NCBI GenBank assembly: GCA_002377855.1 | Contig: DFQQ01000036.1 | Coordinates: forward strand, 1 to 49,268 | Length of the DNA stretch: 49,268 nt | From: Acidovorax delafieldii | GTDB taxonomy: Bacteria > Pseudomonadota > Gammaproteobacteria > Burkholderiales > Burkholderiaceae_C | Reading direction: 5' to 3' | Part shown: piece by piece, positions 15,199 through 22,832 of the stretch | Position numbering within the stretch: position 1 is the first letter of the stretch | Layout: the number at the start of each line of letters is the position of its first letter | Position numbers and translations under genes: made by a program | The notes under the pieces: generated by a model | Seen by the model: only the letters and a program-made list of their open reading frames with translations | What the model was told of the DNA's origin: nothing | Database searches by the model: none

Positions 15199-15684
15199 AT
15201 GCAACGGTTAAAAACCCGTCCGCAGTTTCAGGCTGCCATGGCGGGGGGCACTGTTTATCGCACCACGCACTTTGCGTTGCACCGGTTGGTGCTGGCTGCG
15301 AACGTAGCAGCGCCTTCCACGCCACCTTCAGGGCCCGGCTCCTCGCTCTCAGAGCCAGGGCCGCAGGCCCTGTTTGCCGTTCCAGGCGTGTGGCTGGGTG
15401 CCATGGTGCCCAAGCGCTGGGCGCGCCGCGCGGTCACGCGCAATGCCATCAAGCGGCAAATTTATACAGTCGGGGCCACCTTCGAGACCCAGTTACCGCA
15501 GGCGGCCCATGTGGTTCGCTTGCGTACAGCATTTGACCGCAAGCAATTCGTGAGCGCCACGTCTGACCAGCTCAAGCAGGCCGTTCGCACCGAGTTGCTG
15601 CAGCTGTTCGGCCAAGCCGCAAGGCGGGCCCCCGGCCCCGGGCGAGGCGCTGCACAGGCAGCGCTAGCTGAGGCAGCACCATGA
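15199..15684 (+). CDS. rnpA: Ribonuclease P protein component
   Basis: The 161-residue basic protein supports the RNase P RNA in trimming tRNA 5' ends. The N-terminal MQRLKTRPQFQAAMAGG and the RNR motif in RAVTRNAIKRQIY are diagnostic. It is longer than usual (about 120): residues about 37-58 form a Pro/Ser/Gly-rich insert (PSTPPSGPGSSLSEPGP) and the last 25 residues are Ala/Gly-rich. Both are probably disordered. Its TGA overlaps the ATG of yidD (ATGA), so translation is likely coupled. Position between rpmH and yidD is the conserved one. Confidence 0.96.
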   Translation: MQRLKTRPQFQAAMAGGTVYRTTHFALHRLVLAANVAAPSTPPSGPGSSLSEPGPQALFAVPGVWLGAMVPKRWARRAVTRNAIKRQIYTVGATFETQLPQAAHVVRLRTAFDRKQFVSATSDQLKQAVRTELLQLFGQAARRAPGPGRGAAQAALAEAAP

Positions 15685-15974
15685 TGCGAGCCCTGCTGAT
15701 CGGTGTGGTCAAAGGCTACCGGTTGATACTCAGCCCCTGGCTGGGATCAGCCTGCCGATTCGAACCCACCTGCTCGGCGTATTCTCTGCAGGCCCTGCAG
15801 CAGTACGGCGCAGCTGCGGGCAGCTACCTCACGGTGCGCAGGCTGGTACGCTGCCACCCGTGGTGCGCGGGCGGCCACGATCCGGTCCCATCAGAATTGC
15901 CGCGCAGCATGCGGTTGTTCTCACGGCTGAACCCTTCCAACACCCAACCATCCTCACCAAAGAAGTCTTCATGA
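15681..15974 (+). CDS. yidD: Membrane protein insertion efficiency factor YidD
   Basis: The protein has 97 residues. GYRLILSPWLGSACRFEPTC and SAYSLQALQQYGA, followed by RCHPWCAGGHDPVP, are the conserved YidD blocks with their Cys residues. The family helps YidC-dependent insertion of membrane proteins at the inner membrane. The gene overlaps both neighbours by ATGA junctions, with rnpA upstream and yidC downstream, so all three are likely translated in series. The last 25 residues are Ser/Pro-rich and vary between species. Nothing is odd. Confidence 0.95.
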   Translation: MMRALLIGVVKGYRLILSPWLGSACRFEPTCSAYSLQALQQYGAAAGSYLTVRRLVRCHPWCAGGHDPVPSELPRSMRLFSRLNPSNTQPSSPKKSS

Positions 15975-17674
15975 ACGACATTCGCCGCACCATCCTGTGG
16001 GTGATTTTTGGCTTTTCCATGGTTTTGCTGTGGGACAAGTGGCAAGTGCACAACGGCAACAAGGCCACATTTTTTCCATCGCCTGCTGCCGTAGGCGCGG
16101 CAGCCCCTGCATCGGGTGCTTCAGCGCCTCAGGCAGGCGCTGCCAGCGTCCCCGGCTCCAACGCGCCAGCGGTCGCGTCGATCGGCGCGTCTGCAGTGCC
16201 TGGAACGCCAGCGCCCGCGGCGCCTGTATCGCGCGAAAAAATCGAGGTCACCACGGACGTCTACCGACTGACGTTTGACGGCGAAGGCGGCTCACTCACG
16301 CACGCTGAGCTGCTGCAGCACGCAGACATGACCGACAAGGCGAAGAACTTTGTGCTGTTCGATGAGAGCACACAGCGCGTTTATGCGGCGCAAACGGGCT
16401 TGATCGGTGGCAGCTTCCCCACCCACAAGACCCTGATGACGGCCGTGCCCGGTCCTCGAGCCCTCAAGGACGGCGAGAACGAGTTGAGCATCCGGTTTGA
16501 ATCGCCTGAGCAAGGCGGCGTCAAGCTGATCAAGACCTGGACGCTCAAGCGCGGCGCCTACGACATCGCGGTCAAGCACGAGGTGGTCAACGTGGGCAGC
16601 TCGGCTGTGTCTCCACAGCTGTATTTGCAACTGGTGCGCGACGGCAACAAGCCGCCAGGAGAGTCCTCGTTCTACTCGACCTTCACGGGCCCCGCGGTGT
16701 ATACCGATGCCAAGAAGTACCAGAAGATCGAGTTCAAGGACATTGAAAACAACAAGGTAGACATCCCGAAGGACTCGTCCAACGGCTATGTGGCCATGGT
16801 GCAGCATTACTTCGCCAGCGCGTGGCTGCTGGCAGACGGTGTGCAACGCGAGCTGTTCACCCGCAAGGTCAGCGACAACCTCTACTCGGTGGGCATGATC
16901 GCCCCGGTGGGTGCCATTGAGCCTGGCGCCAGCAAAGTGGTGGACGCGCGCCTGTTTGCGGGCCCCCAGGTAGAAACCATGCTGGAGAAGCTCTCCACGG
17001 GTCTCGATCTGGTCAAGGACTACGGCTGGCTGGCCATCCTGTCCAAGCCCCTGTACTGGCTGCTGGACCAACTCCACAAGCTGCTGAACAACTGGGGCTG
17101 GTCCATCGTGGCATTGGTGCTGCTGCTCAAGATCGCGTTCTACTGGCTCAACGCCAAGGCCTACGCGAGCATGGCCAAGATGAAGGCCATCAACCCCAAG
17201 ATCATGGAGTTGCGCGAGCGCCTGAAAGACAAGCCGCAGCAGATGCAGCAGGAGATGATGCGTATCTACCGTGAGGAGAAGGTCAATCCCATGGGGGGCT
17301 GCTTCCCCATCATGATTCAGATTCCGGTGTTCATTGCGTTGTACTGGGTGCTGCTGTCCAGCGTGGAAATGCGCAATGCCCCATGGATCGGGTGGATCCG
17401 CGATCTGTCTGCTCCTGACCCGTTCTTCATCCTGCCTTTGCTGATGACGGTAAGCTCCTTGCTGCAAACCGCGTTGAACCCAGCGCCACCGGATCCAATG
17501 CAGGCCAAGATGATGTGGTTCATGCCGCTGATCTTCAGCGTGATGTTCTTCTTCTTCCCCGCCGGCCTGGTGCTGTATTGGCTGACGAACAATATCCTGT
17601 CGATTGCCCAGCAGTGGATCATCAACACCCGCATGGGTGTTCCACCGCAGTTCAATCTGCCCAAGTTCAAGTGA
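15971..17674 (+). CDS. yidC: Membrane protein insertase YidC
   Basis: From the ATG at 15971, which overlaps the yidD stop, the protein has 567 residues. It inserts and folds inner-membrane proteins, alone or with SecYEG. The N-terminus MNDIRRTILWVIFGFSMVLL is the first membrane segment. Residues about 35-90 are an Ala/Pro/Ser-rich linker; the large periplasmic beta domain follows to about residue 345. The C-terminal insertase core has the conserved LLKIAFYWLNAKAYASMAKM and NPMGGCFPIMIQIPVFIALY blocks and five further hydrophobic segments. Length fits Gram-negative YidC. It is followed by a rho-independent terminator (17713-17732) before mnmE. Confidence 0.98.
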   Translation: MNDIRRTILWVIFGFSMVLLWDKWQVHNGNKATFFPSPAAVGAAAPASGASAPQAGAASVPGSNAPAVASIGASAVPGTPAPAAPVSREKIEVTTDVYRLTFDGEGGSLTHAELLQHADMTDKAKNFVLFDESTQRVYAAQTGLIGGSFPTHKTLMTAVPGPRALKDGENELSIRFESPEQGGVKLIKTWTLKRGAYDIAVKHEVVNVGSSAVSPQLYLQLVRDGNKPPGESSFYSTFTGPAVYTDAKKYQKIEFKDIENNKVDIPKDSSNGYVAMVQHYFASAWLLADGVQRELFTRKVSDNLYSVGMIAPVGAIEPGASKVVDARLFAGPQVETMLEKLSTGLDLVKDYGWLAILSKPLYWLLDQLHKLLNNWGWSIVALVLLLKIAFYWLNAKAYASMAKMKAINPKIMELRERLKDKPQQMQQEMMRIYREEKVNPMGGCFPIMIQIPVFIALYWVLLSSVEMRNAPWIGWIRDLSAPDPFFILPLLMTVSSLLQTALNPAPPDPMQAKMMWFMPLIFSVMFFFFPAGLVLYWLTNNILSIAQQWIINTRMGVPPQFNLPKFK

Positions 17675-17712
17675 TCCTTCGGGGATCCCGAGACTTCGTT
17701 CTCAGAACTTCC

Positions 17713-17736
17713 AAGGCCGCGCAAGCGGCCTTTTTC
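17713..17736 (+). terminator. Rho-independent terminator after yidC
   Basis: AAGGCCGC, loop GCAA, GCGGCCTT forms a perfect 8-bp hairpin with a GNRA-like loop, followed by a T run. It lies 38 bp past the yidC stop and 62 bp before mnmE, so mnmE probably has its own promoter or depends on read-through. Confidence 0.85.
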
Positions 17737-17798
17737 ATTTCCTGCAGGGCGCGCCACACAACGATGGCGACGGCCTGCCTTGTGTAAAGTGCCTGCCC

Positions 17799-19226
17799 AT
17801 GCTTGCCCGTCATGTTGATCCCATCGTCGCGATTGCCACAGCCCCCGGCCGAGGAGCCGTGGGTATCGTCCGTGTGTCGGGCAAGAGCCTGGGCCCATTG
17901 GTCCATGCCCTTTGCGGCCGAGAACTGCGCCCCCGCGAAGCCACGTACCTGCCTTTTCGTGATGCGCAAGGGCAGGCCATAGACCAGGGACTGGCGCTGT
18001 ACTTTCCGGCTCCGCACTCGTTCACCGGCGAAGACGTGCTGGAGCTGCAGGCGCACGGCGGACCCGTGGTGCTCCAGCTCTTGCTGGCGCGCTGCCTCCA
18101 AGCAGCACAAGGCCCTGCCAACGAAGGCAGCGTACTGCCGGGCCTGCGTGTGGCGCAGCCGGGCGAGTTCACCGAGCGGGCATTTTTGAACGACAAGATC
18201 GACCTGGCCCAGGCCGAGGCGATTGCCGATTTGATCGACGCCAGCACCGAGGCCGCGGCGCGCAGCGCCAGCCGGTCTTTGACGGGGGCGTTTTCGCACG
18301 AGATCCACGCTCTGCGCGACGCACTGATCCACCTGCGGATGCTGGTAGAAGCCACGCTGGACTTTCCGGAAGAAGACATCGACTTCCTGGAAAAAGCCGA
18401 CGCCCGCGGCCAGTTGGAACGCCTGCAGACCACCTTGGCCCAGGTGCGCCAGCGCGCGCAGCAGGGCGCCTTGCTGCGCGAGGGGATCAAGGTGGTCATT
18501 GCCGGGCAGCCCAATGCGGGCAAGAGTTCGCTGCTGAACGCGCTGGCCGGGGCCGAACTGGCCATTGTCACGCCCATTGCGGGCACCACCCGCGACAAGG
18601 TGGAGCAAACCATCCAGATCGAGGGAGTGCCCTTGCATGTGATCGACACCGCTGGCCTGCGCGACAGCGATGACGAGGTCGAGCGCATCGGCATTGCCCG
18701 CGCATGGACGGAGATTGAAGGGGCCGACGCCGTGCTTTTCTTGCACGACCTGTCGCGCATGGACCTGCCTGAGTACCTTGCGGCAGATGCGGCCGTGGCA
18801 GCGTCCATGCTGCAAAAAATCCCCGCCTCGGTTCCCGTAATCGATGTGTGGAACAAAACCGATTGTGTCGGCACCGGTTTCGAGGAGACTGCCAGTGATG
18901 GAGTGTCCAGCCGACGCTCGGTACGAATTTCTGCGCGTACGGGAAGCGGCCTGGAGGCCCTGCGGCGGATACTTCTGGAGGTCGCCGGCTGGCAGTCCGC
19001 GCCTGAGGGCATCTACATCGCACGCGCCCGCCATGTGCAGGCGCTGGCGCAGGTGGATACCCATCTGGAGCAGGCAGCTGCTCAATTGCTCGTCGCTTCG
19101 CCGGCCCTGGATTTGCTGGCCGAAGAACTGAGGCTGGCGCAGAACGCGCTGGGCGCCATCACCGGAGAATTCTCCTCCGATGATCTGCTCGGCGTGATTT
19201 TTTCCAGCTTCTGCATCGGCAAATGA
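17799..19226 (+). CDS. mnmE: tRNA modification GTPase MnmE
   Basis: A 475-residue GTPase that, with MnmG, modifies U34 of certain tRNAs. The start at 17799 gives the usual N-terminus DPIVAIATAPGRGAVGIVRVSG, the formyl-THF-binding region; in-frame extensions to 17604 overlap yidC and are rejected. The G domain has GQPNAGKSSLLNAL (G1), TPIAGTTRDKVEQ (G2), DTAGLRDSDDEVERIG (G3) and NKTD (G4). The C-terminus is FSSFCIGK, with the catalytic Cys of the C-I-G-K ending. All key residues are present. MnmG is not in the window. Confidence 0.98.
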   Translation: MLARHVDPIVAIATAPGRGAVGIVRVSGKSLGPLVHALCGRELRPREATYLPFRDAQGQAIDQGLALYFPAPHSFTGEDVLELQAHGGPVVLQLLLARCLQAAQGPANEGSVLPGLRVAQPGEFTERAFLNDKIDLAQAEAIADLIDASTEAAARSASRSLTGAFSHEIHALRDALIHLRMLVEATLDFPEEDIDFLEKADARGQLERLQTTLAQVRQRAQQGALLREGIKVVIAGQPNAGKSSLLNALAGAELAIVTPIAGTTRDKVEQTIQIEGVPLHVIDTAGLRDSDDEVERIGIARAWTEIEGADAVLFLHDLSRMDLPEYLAADAAVAASMLQKIPASVPVIDVWNKTDCVGTGFEETASDGVSSRRSVRISARTGSGLEALRRILLEVAGWQSAPEGIYIARARHVQALAQVDTHLEQAAAQLLVASPALDLLAEELRLAQNALGAITGEFSSDDLLGVIFSSFCIGK

Positions 19227-19310
19227 AGGGCCAGAGCGGCCCGCTTCTTTGTAAACGGACGTAAGCATCGCTTGTGTCCTCGCTGTAACGCAGGTACTTT
19301 CAGCAACACT

Positions 19311-19802
19311 ATGAATGCCCTCATGCCCACAGCTCCCCGCGTTGATCTTCGCGGCCTCGTTGACGCCATTGCACAGGCCAATGCAGATGACGCCATGACC
19401 AACCCCCTGTCACCAACGCAGTGGGAAGCCATCGCGCCCTATCTGCAACCCACCGTCTTCCCAGCAGGGCACACCGTGTTCAGCCAGGGCGCGCAGGACC
19501 GGACTCTCTACCTGGTTGAAAGCGGCACCTTGAGCGTGCATTACCAAGACGAGAAGGAACGGCTGCGGCTTGCTGTGGTGGGGCCCGGCTCCGTCGTGGG
19601 GGAGGGTGCTTTTTTCTCACACCGCCCACGCTCGGCGACTGTGCAGACCAGTGCCCCGTGCAAGCTGTGGGCTTTGCATGCCCTGCGTTTTACCGAACTC
19701 GCCAACCGCCAGCCGGCCATTGCGCTGGCCCTGACCATGGCTGTGGGCTCGGTGCTGGCCAAACGCCTTGGCAACCGCAAGCGCCGCGTTGCAGCCACCT
19801 GA
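19311..19802 (+). CDS. Cyclic nucleotide-binding domain protein (no HTH)
   Basis: From the ATG at 19311 this has 163 residues. Residues about 35-140 form a CRP-type cNMP-binding beta-roll: FPAGHTVFSQGAQDRTLYLVESGTLSVHY, VGPGSVVGEGAFFSHRPRSATVQTSAPC and the following LWALHALRF. The phosphate-binding cassette GEGAFF...RSATV keeps the usual Gly-Glu and Arg positions. After the dimer-helix-like segment (QPAIALALTMAVGSVLAKRLGNRKRR) the protein stops, so there is no winged-helix domain and it is unlikely to bind DNA. It could be a regulatory subunit or a stand-alone sensor. Start choice follows the usual length; a Cys-rich 13-residue extension is possible from 19272. Confidence 0.85.
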   Translation: MNALMPTAPRVDLRGLVDAIAQANADDAMTNPLSPTQWEAIAPYLQPTVFPAGHTVFSQGAQDRTLYLVESGTLSVHYQDEKERLRLAVVGPGSVVGEGAFFSHRPRSATVQTSAPCKLWALHALRFTELANRQPAIALALTMAVGSVLAKRLGNRKRRVAAT

Positions 19803-19913
19803 CACCGGGCACGGTTTGGGCGCTTCTGCGGAGACTACGCACAGGCGCTCTGGGCACCCCACGTTACACTCGATTCGGATCCATTACGGGCGCCCTTCCG
19901 AAGAAAGCTAGCC

Positions 19914-20870
19914 ATGTCTCTGTTCAGTTGGTTCAGTCGCAAACCTGCACCACCCAAGGCCAAGCCACGCAACGCGGGGGCTGAACCCTCCGGTTTGATG
20001 AATGCCGATGCCACCGTGCCGTTGGCGCCGGGTCGGCCTGGACAGCCGCTGCTGCAGCCCACCCCGCCCGAGCACGCTGCCAACCGCAAGAATGAACGCA
20101 TGGAGCGCCGCGAGTTGCTCTACACCGTGGTGCGCGATGCCATGGTGAGGGCAGGCGTTCTGTCCGCCAGCTACAAGTTCAAGGTGCTGTCGCTGGACCA
20201 ACGGGGGCGCCAGTTTCTGGTGATGATGGACCTGGCCCGTGAATACGGCGGGGAAACCACCCGCCTGAGTGAAATCGAAGCGCTGATTGCCCAGACCGCC
20301 AAGACCCGCTACGACATCGTGGTGACGGCGGTGTACTGGCGCATCAATGACCACGTAGCAGTGGGTTTGCCGCAAAAAGGCATCACGCCCACCCCGGTGG
20401 TAAACCCCTTGGCTCCAGCCATGCCGCGCAAACCGGTGGCGGCGCCTGTGCCCACCGCAGCGCCCGCTCCCGGCGCTTCACCAGCGTCGTCGTTGCTGTT
20501 TCCGGCAGAGCCTTCAGCCCGCTTTCCTGCCACACCTACCGCCGCAGCGCGTGCATCCACGGGCGCGACAGCGCCTGCTCCGCTCCTTCCTGCCTCGACC
20601 ACAGGGCCGGCCCCGCTGGCCCGTGCCAATCCACCGGCCCGGTTTGAACCCATCGAGGCCGATGAAGTGGCTGCCTTCAAACGCGCATTGGCCGACGCCG
20701 CTGGCGGGGCTGCGGCGGTGCCTTCGGCAGCAGCGCGGCCGGGCGTGCCTGTGCGATCTGGCCCGTTGCTGCCTCCTTCCAACTCCACCGGTTTTGCCGA
20801 CACCGAAATGCCCGGCTCCGACGGGCCCAGCCCGGACTTGAGCAGCACACAGTACGGCGACCTGAACTGA
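19914..20870 (+). CDS. Conserved protein with Pro/Ala-rich C-terminal half
   Basis: This 318-residue protein is not assigned to a named family. The N-terminus MSLFSWFSRKPAPPKAKPRN is basic and aromatic. Residues about 60-150 look like a folded domain (RRELLYTVVRDAMVRAGVLS, then FKVLSLDQRGRQFLVMMDLA and YDIVVTAVYWRIND). The second half is a long Pro/Ala-rich low-complexity region ending in a short acidic tail (DTEMPGSDGPSPDLSSTQYGDLN). No signal peptide or membrane helix is evident. It stands alone between the cNMP-binding gene and a bidirectional terminator. The codon use matches the neighbours, so it is a real gene. Function unknown. Confidence 0.8.
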   Translation: MSLFSWFSRKPAPPKAKPRNAGAEPSGLMNADATVPLAPGRPGQPLLQPTPPEHAANRKNERMERRELLYTVVRDAMVRAGVLSASYKFKVLSLDQRGRQFLVMMDLAREYGGETTRLSEIEALIAQTAKTRYDIVVTAVYWRINDHVAVGLPQKGITPTPVVNPLAPAMPRKPVAAPVPTAAPAPGASPASSLLFPAEPSARFPATPTAAARASTGATAPAPLLPASTTGPAPLARANPPARFEPIEADEVAAFKRALADAAGGAAAVPSAAARPGVPVRSGPLLPPSNSTGFADTEMPGSDGPSPDLSSTQYGDLN

Positions 20871-20896
20871 GCGCGCGGCGTCAGTGCCGATCCAAA

Positions 20897-20930
20897 AAAA
20901 GGGGCTCCATTGTTGAATGGAGCCCCTTTT
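20897..20930. terminator. Bidirectional rho-independent terminator
   Basis: AAAAGGGGCTCCATT, loop GTTG, AATGGAGCCCCTTTT is a perfect 15-bp inverted repeat with A and T runs on both sides. It separates the converging gene at 19914-20870 and the flagellar-rod-like gene at 20990-21292 and can terminate transcripts from both. Confidence 0.9.
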
Positions 20931-20989
20931 GTTTTCTGAAGCCCGTGGCCGGGCGTTTGTGGCGCTGGAGTGTGAATGTGCAGTGGGCC

Positions 20990-21292
20990 TCAGGCCTGGG
21001 TGTCGAGCAGCGCGCCCATCATCTTGTCGTTCGTCTTGATCACCTGCAGGCTGGCCTTGAAGGCGTAGGTGGCGGACAGTTGCTCGACAACGTCTTTTTC
21101 CAATGACGCGCCCTCTTGCCCTGCGCGTTGCACGCTCGCCTGCACACCCGCTCCGCCAGGGCTCTCCACCTGCTCGACCACTTGGCGACGAAAGCCTGGC
21201 GTGCCCATATTGGCCACGTTGTGGGCGGAAGCGTCCAGCCGCAGCTGGGCGGCCTGCAGGCCAGAATTGCCGATGGATGAAAGGCTTGGCAC
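20990..21292 (-). CDS. Orphan flagellar basal-body rod-like protein
   Basis: From the GTG at 21292 (GGAGAG seven bases upstream) this 100-residue protein joins both ends of a flagellar rod/hook protein with little in between. The N-terminal block GLQAAQLRLDASAHNVANMGTPGFRRQ matches the rod N-terminal motif (ASxNxANxxTPGxxR). The C-terminal block QLSATYAFKASLQVIKTNDKMMGALLD matches the rod C-terminal heptad helix. FlgC and FlgB are about 130 residues, so it is short. No other flagellar gene is in the window. It could be a rod-derived protein with a separate role, or a diverged FlgB/FlgC paralogue. Confidence 0.75.
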   Translation of the reverse strand: MPSLSSIGNSGLQAAQLRLDASAHNVANMGTPGFRRQVVEQVESPGGAGVQASVQRAGQEGASLEKDVVEQLSATYAFKASLQVIKTNDKMMGALLDTQA

Positions 21293-21367
21293 GGATGACT
21301 CTCCAGGATGGAAACACTGCAATTGTCGGCCCCATCACCGGGCGTGACAAGCGATAGCGCCCTGCCG

Positions 21368-22318
21368 CTACCCGGCTTGTGTCACCAAAGCATGGGCGCT
21401 GACCAGACAGTCCTGAAACGCCTGCGTCGCCCGTGAAGGAGCGGGGGAGCGGCGCACCAGGCTGACAAACTTGCACTCGTAGTGAAAATGGCTGGGTTGC
21501 ACGGCCTGCAGACGCCCCGTGCGTTCAAACGCCTCGGCATAGTGGTCTGGCAGAAAGCCGAGAAACCGGCCCGACAGGATCAGCGTGGCAATCGACTCCT
21601 GGTCGAAGCCTGTCGCGGTGCGGGTGAGCTCGGCCCGGTGGGTCAGCTCCATGTTGGGCGAGTGGTAGCCCAAACCCGCAAAGGGGTAGCTGCGCAGGCT
21701 GTCCCAGTCCAGTGGGGGGTGGGCGGTGCCATACAGCGGGTGACCAGCGCCGCAATACAGCAGCATGGTTTCGGTGAACAGATCGGTATAGATCAGGCTC
21801 TGCGAGCTGCGGTGGGCCGGAATGATGCCCACGTGGTAGCTGCCATCCATCACACCGCGTTCGATGGCGTTGATCGAGCCCACGTGCAACTGCAAGTTGA
21901 CGTCGGGCGCTTGCTGCGCAAAAGCGGCGATGGCCTCGCTGATGCGCGCTGCTGGGTTGCTCGCCGTCTTGTCGAACACGGCCACGGCCAACTGGCCCCC
22001 CATGCGCGAATGGATGTCGTCGATGCTGCTGCGAAACGCATCCACCGCGCTGAGCAGGCGCAGCGTCTCGTCGTACACCCGCTGGCCCTCGGCCGTGAGT
22101 GCAAAGCCCGCACGACCGCGTCGGCACAGCGTCAGGCCCAGACGGGTTTCCAGGTCTTTCATGTGGCGGCTCACCGTGCTCGTGCCGATGTTCAGTTCCA
22201 GCTCGGCGGCCGACATCCCGCCGCAATCCACCACCGCCTTGAACACCTGCAGCAGGCGCAGATCCATGTCGCTGAGTTGGCCCAGCACGGCACGTTCACG
22301 GGTGGAAGGGGTTGGCAT
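21368..22318 (-). CDS. LysR family transcriptional regulator (probable beta-alanine module regulator)
   Basis: The 316-residue protein starts at the ATG at 22318. The N-terminal winged helix is MDLRLLQVFKAVVDCGGMSAAELELNIGTSTVSRHMKDLETRLG, split by its helix-turn-helix, and the effector domain follows with LAVAVFDKTASNP and GVMDGSYHVGIIPAHR. The longer reading to 22498 is rejected by composition. Length is normal for LysR. It is divergent from the omega-amino-acid aminotransferase gene at 22833, with a long 514-bp gap that contains an inverted repeat ACTTGC-N8-GCAAGT at 22717-22736. In other bacteria LysR proteins control bauA/mmsA-type genes, so regulation of the neighbouring module is a reasonable inference. 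Confidence 0.88.
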   Translation of the reverse strand: MPTPSTRERAVLGQLSDMDLRLLQVFKAVVDCGGMSAAELELNIGTSTVSRHMKDLETRLGLTLCRRGRAGFALTAEGQRVYDETLRLLSAVDAFRSSIDDIHSRMGGQLAVAVFDKTASNPAARISEAIAAFAQQAPDVNLQLHVGSINAIERGVMDGSYHVGIIPAHRSSQSLIYTDLFTETMLLYCGAGHPLYGTAHPPLDWDSLRSYPFAGLGYHSPNMELTHRAELTRTATGFDQESIATLILSGRFLGFLPDHYAEAFERTGRLQAVQPSHFHYECKFVSLVRRSPAPSRATQAFQDCLVSAHALVTQAG

Positions 22319-22660
22319 GGGCGAAGTGATGGGAAGTGGGTGCACGAAGGATGAAGGCGACCTCAAGACTACCAGCACCAGTTCAGGCGCGGGCGCGTGC
22401 CAGACCGTCGGCCAGCGGCCGCCACGAGCGCAGCGTGGCTCGCCGCCGAGGACCGTTAGCACGCCAATGTCAATGAGGGTGTGCGCTGCTGCGGGCAAGT
22501 CAGCCGCCCCTTACCAACGGCACGGCCAGCAGCCACGCCAGCGCCGGGCACACTGGCGCTTCGCAAGGGCGGTGGACCCGTGCACAGTCAAAAAGCGTGG
22601 GTAGAGCCATGGTCTGTTTCGCCCAAAATGAGCCTGAGGAGCGCAGCAAAGGCGCGAGTA

Positions 22661-22688
22661 GCTATGTATTTAATAGCTAATCAAAACC
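22661..22688 (+). repeat. Interspersed palindromic repeat, copy 4 (truncated)
   Basis: GCTATGTATTTAATAGCTAA followed by TCAAAACC matches the 5' AT-rich edge and part of the 3' edge of the family, but the central GCGCTT palindrome is missing. It is likely a decayed or deleted copy. Confidence 0.4.
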
Positions 22689-22716
22689 GAATTCCATGCA
22701 GTAGTGGTTGTTTGAT

Positions 22717-22736
22717 ACTTGCATAAATTGGCAAGT
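22717..22736. promoter_or_regulatory. Probable LysR operator
   Basis: ACTTGC, 8 bases, GCAAGT is a perfect 6-bp dyad containing the LysR T-N11-A form (TTGC-N8-GCAA). It lies 97 bp upstream of the aminotransferase start in the gap shared with the divergent LysR gene. Confidence 0.5.
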
Positions 22737-22832
22737 GAACATTGATATTGCTGCCTTTGAGCAATTGGCAGCCAGCGCAACAATGGTGGCTTCGTGGCCC
22801 GGATGGGGCCGCCTTTGTACCGGAGACTTCCC

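Larger units (their letters stand above)
22319..22832. other. Long LysR/aminotransferase intergenic region
   Basis: I see no supported gene in this 514-bp gap. It holds a truncated interspersed repeat (about 22661-22688) and a LysR-type inverted repeat at 22717-22736. The part from about 22690 on is AT-richer and should carry the aminotransferase promoter; no confident -35/-10 pair was picked. Confidence 0.5.
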
